A stretch of 7,392 nucleotides of DNA, taken from positions 1 to 7,392 of the forward strand of contig JACTVF010000113.1 in the NCBI GenBank assembly GCA_019695435.1, read 5' to 3'. The notes under the pieces were generated by a model. It worked only from the letters and a program-made list of their open reading frames with translations, was not told the origin of the DNA and made no database searches. This document shows positions 5,927 through 7,392 of the stretch, in pieces; position 1 is the first letter of the stretch; the number at the start of each line of letters is the position of its first letter. Both the position numbers and the translations under genes were made by a program. The DNA comes from Methanoregulaceae archaeon (GTDB lineage Archaea > Halobacteriota > Methanomicrobia > Methanomicrobiales > Methanospirillaceae).

Positions 5927-7392
5927 ATGGCATCAGGAGAAATTATCATCAAGGGCGGATTCGTTGTCGACCCGACCCGTAAGATAGACGGCGATGTCGC
6001 AGATGTCGCCATCAAAGACGGCAAGATTGTTGACAAGGTCAGCTCGTCAGCAAAAGTGATCGATGCAAAGGGCAAGATCGTGATGGCCGGCGGCGTGGAC
6101 GTCCACGCCCATGTCGCAGGACCCAAGGTCAATGTCGGCCGCCTGTTCAGGCCAGAGGACAAGCTCTTATCGGGGGTCTGCAGGAGCGCGATGGCACAGA
6201 ACAACGGTGCCCGCATGGAATCCGGGTTCTCGATCCCGAGCACCTTCAAGACCGGGTACGACTATGCCCGGATGGGGTACGCGTTCGTTATGGAAGCCGC
6301 GATGCCCCCCCTCTACTCCCCGCATATCCATGAGGAGATCCACGATACCCCGATCATCGATGAGGGAGCACTCCCGGTCTTCGGGAACAACTGGTTCGTC
6401 ATGGATTACCTTAAGAAGGGCGAGGTGGAGAACACGGCGGCTTATATCGCCTGGCTCCTCAATGTCACGAAGGGTTTTGGCGTCAAATGCGTCAACCCCG
6501 GCGGCACCGCTGCCTGGGGCTGGGGCCTTAACTGCCTCAGTCTCGACGACGTAGTCCCGTACTTCGAGATTACCCCCCGGGAGATCATCACCGGTCTCCT
6601 CAAGGCAAACGAGTACCTCGGTCTCCCGCACTCGATGCACATTCACCAGAATAACCTCGGGAACCCCGGCAACTATCAGCTCACCATCGACTCGCTGAAA
6701 CTTGCCGAGGGCATCAAGACAAAGAACAAGTTCGGCCGCGAGCAGGTCATGCACTCCACCCACCTGCAGTTCCACTCGTATGGCGGAACCGGCTGGGGCG
6801 ATTTCGAGTCCAAGGCAAAGGAAGTCATGGACTACGTGAACAAGAACAAGGGGATCACGGTCGATACCGGGAATGTCACTCTCGATGAGACCACCACGAT
6901 GACTGCCGACGGTCCCTTCGAGCACCATCTCCACAGCCTCAACCACCTCAAGTGGGTAAATGTCGATGTCGAGATGGAGACCGCTGCCGGTGTCGTTCCG
7001 TATGTGTACGACCCGAACATCAAGGTCTGCGACATCCAGTGGGCGATCGGCCTCGAACTCGCGCTCTACGCAAAGGACATGAACCGGATCTTCCTCACCA
7101 CCGACCATCCGAACGCAGGGCCGTTCACCCGGTACCCCCGCGTCATCAAGTGGCTGATGAGCAAGAAGGCCCGCGAAGCGGTGCTCGACTCGTTCAAGCA
7201 CAGGGACAAGGTCATCGACGCCACCACTCTCCACACCATCGACCGCGAACTCACCCTCTATGAGATCGCCCAGATGACACGGTCCGGCCCGGCCAAATGC
7301 CTCGGCATGCCCAATATCTATGGAGGACTCGCACCCGGCATGAACGCCGATGTGGGTATCTTCGACCTCAACTACAAGAACATGCCGAGTGA
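5927..7392 (+). CDS. fwdA: Formylmethanofuran dehydrogenase subunit A (metal-dependent amidohydrolase), 3' end cut
   Basis: The visible 488 codons run open to the window end; the family is about 570 residues, so some 80 are missing. FwdA is a urease/dihydroorotase-type amidohydrolase with a two-zinc centre that condenses formate, delivered through an internal tunnel from FwdBD, with methanofuran to give formylmethanofuran. Metal and active-site residues are visible: DVHAHV (His60, His62), the carboxylated-lysine motif GVKCVNPGG (Lys187), SMHIHQNN (His238, His240), MHSTHLQFHSYG (His276, His279) and the catalytic Asp393 in TTDHPN. The N-terminal beta-sandwich is IIIKGGFVVDP and IDAKGKIVMAGGVDVH. 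ATG 5927 lies 2 bases after the fwdB stop, and GGTGAG (5915-5920) serves as Shine-Dalgarno. The final TGA of the window (7390-7392) is out of frame and is not its stop. fwdC is expected next. Confidence 0.95.
   Translation, partial: MASGEIIIKGGFVVDPTRKIDGDVADVAIKDGKIVDKVSSSAKVIDAKGKIVMAGGVDVHAHVAGPKVNVGRLFRPEDKLLSGVCRSAMAQNNGARMESGFSIPSTFKTGYDYARMGYAFVMEAAMPPLYSPHIHEEIHDTPIIDEGALPVFGNNWFVMDYLKKGEVENTAAYIAWLLNVTKGFGVKCVNPGGTAAWGWGLNCLSLDDVVPYFEITPREIITGLLKANEYLGLPHSMHIHQNNLGNPGNYQLTIDSLKLAEGIKTKNKFGREQVMHSTHLQFHSYGGTGWGDFESKAKEVMDYVNKNKGITVDTGNVTLDETTTMTADGPFEHHLHSLNHLKWVNVDVEMETAAGVVPYVYDPNIKVCDIQWAIGLELALYAKDMNRIFLTTDHPNAGPFTRYPRVIKWLMSKKAREAVLDSFKHRDKVIDATTLHTIDRELTLYEIAQMTRSGPAKCLGMPNIYGGLAPGMNADVGIFDLNYKNMPS

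Noticed and set aside
6167..7234. Long open frame on the - strand (355 codons) inside fwdA
   Set aside because: It is exactly antisense to the conserved FwdA sequence. The strong C/G third-position bias of the real gene removes stops from the opposite strand, and the translated product shows no family motif.
7390..7392. TGA at the window end as the stop of fwdA
   Set aside because: In the fwdA frame the last complete codon is AGT (7388-7390), so this TGA is out of frame, and the protein would be about 80 residues short of its family.

Overview
The window looks like a piece of a hydrogenotrophic methanogen chromosome, most likely order Methanomicrobiales (Methanoregula or Methanosphaerula type). 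The reasons are the genes for formylmethanofuran dehydrogenase, the enzyme of the first step of CO2-dependent methanogenesis; archaeal TATA-like A/T-rich elements ahead of the main operon; and Shine-Dalgarno sites of GAGGA or GGAGG type inside it. The genus placement is inferred from protein style, not from a search. All convincing genes are on the + strand.

Region 1 (1-1869) is the end of a three-gene export cassette. It holds the C-terminus of a surface-type protein with a Gly/Ser/Arg-rich linker and one membrane anchor, a badly degraded MacB/LolD-type ABC ATPase, and an intact MacB/FtsX-type permease. The ATPase has lost its middle in frame and its Walker A lysine, yet the reading frame and the ATGA overlap with the permease survive.

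Region 2 (1870-2316) has no convincing gene, only a weak small ORF. Region 3 (2317-3459) is a complete fold-type I PLP aminotransferase with all expected catalytic residues; it has no Shine-Dalgarno and may be leaderless.

Region 4 (3460-3848) is non-coding. It holds a possible terminator, a pair of 12-bp direct repeats, and a strong A/T-rich promoter candidate overlapped by a near-perfect 22-bp dyad. Region 5 (3849-7392) is the fwd operon in the order small 2x[4Fe-4S] ferredoxin (FwdG-like), fwdD, fwdB and fwdA, the last cut by the window end. FwdB and FwdD form the W/Mo-pterin site that reduces CO2 to formate, FwdA is the metal amidohydrolase that condenses formate with methanofuran, and the ferredoxin would feed electrons in. 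Short gaps and well-placed Shine-Dalgarno sites suggest one transcript.

I see no wholly new system. The points most worth a second look are the dyad over the fwd promoter, the collapsed ATPase beside an intact permease, and the repeat pair in the fwd upstream region.
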